Shown here piece by piece: positions 62,024-64,000 of a DNA stretch of 64,000 bases (positions are counted from its first letter, which is position 1; every line of letters starts with the position of its first letter). A program made the position numbers and the translations under genes. The stretch spans positions 285,501 to 349,500 of the forward strand of contig VXCM01000265.1 in NCBI GenBank assembly GCA_014773175.1, given 5' to 3'. This stretch comes from Lucifuga dentata. Its lineage: Eukaryota > Chordata > Actinopteri > Ophidiiformes > Bythitidae. Under the pieces are notes generated by a model. That model saw nothing but the letters and a program-made list of their open reading frames with translations. It searched no databases and was not told the origin of the DNA.

Positions 62024-62918
62024 GAAAAGTTTTACATACACATAAGGACCTCCAGTACTTCCCGTGGGCCTCTGCCACCCACTAGAGAGAAGTGTTTCCA
62101 AGTGTAACTTTGATTACACCTCATCTGGAAAATGATTCAGTTTGGCATTACTGTGAGCAATAATTATGTCCCTGTGTTGTCTGTCCATCCAGAATAAACA
62201 AAATAATTATTCTGCTTAGTCGGCCATGTGTACAGGTTTCACTCAAACTCGCAGGCACGACTTTCATCAACCCAAAAACTGCCTAGTTTAAGGGAAGGTC
62301 GTGGTTACGCTTTCACAGAACATCACAAACCCAGATGGCCGACGCAAAACAAAACCATACAGAGCTTTAATTTGTCCTTGTGTGCATGAAGAGGGAGGTG
62401 GAGCGGTATTTCAGTAACAGCAGAAAAAGCCTAACTTATGGTTTTGCCAATGAACTGCTGAGATGACAAAGGAATATCAGATGGAAATGATAAAATCAGA
62501 GAGAAGGTATGACGACGGTCACCACACGAAACCACTAACAATGCTCAGAAAAAACAAAAAAAACAAAATAAAAAAAAAAAACAGTGGAGAATTTCACAAT
62601 GAAGCCACACAGATGACAGCGGGTAAAGTGATTTGTATTTGATTTCATTGTCATGGCAGTGCTGGACAGAACAATGACATGTAGTATAAATAAAACCACT
62701 GGGTCTTCAACAGATGCAACTACAAAGTAAAAAGCAAAAAAAGTAAATATACCAATGACAGAAGCACCAACGTTAAGTGGTGCTCAACAAGTTACAGTTT
62801 GTTGTTGTAGCCTTTGAACTGATCTCTCCAAGATATCCCCTTGCTGGTTTTGAGTTGGACATACGTGTAAGGCCAGATTCTTCTGATATTCCCTAGTCCC
62901 TTGCAATATTTGGAACGC
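62024..62918 (-). other. Probable vdac2 3' UTR
   Basis: About 895 bp between the stop codon and the distal AATAAA. It has no open frame of note and includes an A-rich run at about 62551-62581. Extent depends on which poly(A) site is used. Confidence 0.5.
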
Positions 62919-63818
62919 TTAGGCCTCCAGTTCCAAGCCCAGACCCAGCTTGTGACCTCCTGCGTTGATGTTCTTCCCATCGACCAGTGCAGACAGGGTG
63001 AGTTTTACACCTGCACGGGCAAAAACGCAAAAAAAAATTAGCTGCTACATGTGCAAATACAAAACTATGGGCCTCAAATACAGCTGAAATTTCAGAGGAA
63101 TGTGGGTTGTTTTTGAGCACACACTGAATCTACAAGCTGTTATAAATTAAGATGTTGGAAATATCTTACCTGGTCTGAGACTCTGGGTGTAGCCAACACC
63201 AACAAGGCTATTGTTGTTGACTTTAGCCTATGAAGAGACACAAAACTTACAATCAGTTGGTGGCAATTTTAGTTCAACTGTACACATTTCCAGGCTGCAC
63301 TTTTCGACTTAATTCGCAAAGCCTCTACTGCACGACTCACGCTAAGGGAGGCGTCGCTGTCCAGCTGGTATTTGGCTGCGATGCCAAAGCGTGTGCTGTT
63401 GCTGCCAGCGGTCCACGCCAGGTTGACCGCCGTCTCCAGCTTGTCGCTCACTTTCTGGTAGATCGAGCCTCCAAACTCAGCTCCATCATTGCTTTCAAAA
63501 CATAAATAAAAATCTTACTACAGCTGCAAAAAGCACAAGTTGCAGTTTGACTGATATGCAAACTTTCTGTGTTAAAGTTCCTATTCTTACACATTGGTTT
63601 GCAACTGGAAATCTCCTGTCTTGTAGCCAATGGCAAAGTTATTCTGAGACATCTTGGATTTGGCGGTGTCAAAGGTCATCTGGTAGCCGGCAAGCCAGCC
63701 CTCATAGCCGACGACAGCAGCTCCGTGGATGGTGGGGCCAGCAAAGTCAAAGTCGACGTCACAGCCCAAGTTGACATACTCACGCTTATAGGCGGTCTTA
63801 ACTTTGCCGCTCTTCTTA
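62919..63818 (-). CDS. vdac2: Voltage-dependent anion channel 2 (3' partial)
   Basis: Four minus-strand coding exons: 63591-63818 (228 bp), 63341-63491 (151 bp), 63170-63227 (58 bp) and 62919-63010 (92 bp, stop TAA). Splice sites are GT-AG and the frame is continuous. These give about 175 residues, the C-terminal part of a protein usually near 283 residues. The 5' exons lie beyond position 64000. The product is the mitochondrial outer-membrane beta-barrel that passes ATP, ADP and other metabolites. Diagnostic segments are [54 protein letters not shown] and the C-terminus [27 protein letters not shown] and the LELEA end fit VDAC2 better than VDAC1. The adjacent comtd1 supports the paralogue call. 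Confidence 0.95.
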
Positions 63819-64000
63819 CTGTGGAAGAACACGGCTTCGGTTAATCCTAAAAAGTCCCATTCAACTTAGACAGCCATTATTAAAAAAAAAAAGAAAAAAA
63901 AAAGGCATTTCTAAGATGGTTAGTTTATATTAACCACATTATGCCATCAGCCAATTCAACATGGTACAACTGCAAAGTCGCTTCATTGTTTACCACTAGT
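63819..64000 (-). other. vdac2 intron, cut by the window edge
   Basis: Intronic sequence upstream (on the minus strand) of the 228-bp exon. It includes an A-rich run at about 63882-63903. No exon is seen before the edge. Confidence 0.6.

Overview
The window looks like nuclear DNA from a ray-finned (teleost) fish. Three genes with vertebrate exon-intron structure are packed into the last 11 kb. The rest is AT-rich non-coding DNA with microsatellites, MITE-like elements, a LINE relic and a Tc1/mariner relic, the sort of repeats common in teleosts. The species cannot be named from the sequence alone.

Positions 1-53,220 hold no protein-coding gene I can support. The open frames there are short and have no recognisable domains. 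I resolve a TTAA-flanked MITE-like family of about 580 bp (six copies in the window), a dispersed repeat of about 650 bp with four copies or fragments, two further two-copy families, a hairpin MITE nested in one of them, three other probable DNA-element relics, and a 5'-truncated LINE. Between the repeats lie complex, homeodomain-site-like stretches that could be conserved enhancers. In human 10q22 the order is VDAC2-COMTD1-ZNF503, and ZNF503 sits in a large desert. I infer that this desert may be the flank of znf503, which would lie beyond position 1.

Positions 53,221-63,818 hold comtd1 (plus strand, 7 exons, complete), a neurofilament-M-like type IV intermediate filament gene (plus strand, 3 exons, reading frame broken in the acidic tail), and the last four coding exons of vdac2 (minus strand, convergent, running off the right edge). 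comtd1 and vdac2 together match the human synteny. The neurofilament-like gene between them is not part of that human block. The three products do not form a pathway: one is a probable membrane-anchored SAM-dependent O-methyltransferase, one a cytoskeletal filament protein, and one the mitochondrial outer-membrane channel.

The assembly carries 13 single-N joins, nearly all in homopolymers. Three are flanked by identical 64-66 nt duplications, so they are unmerged contig ends rather than biology.
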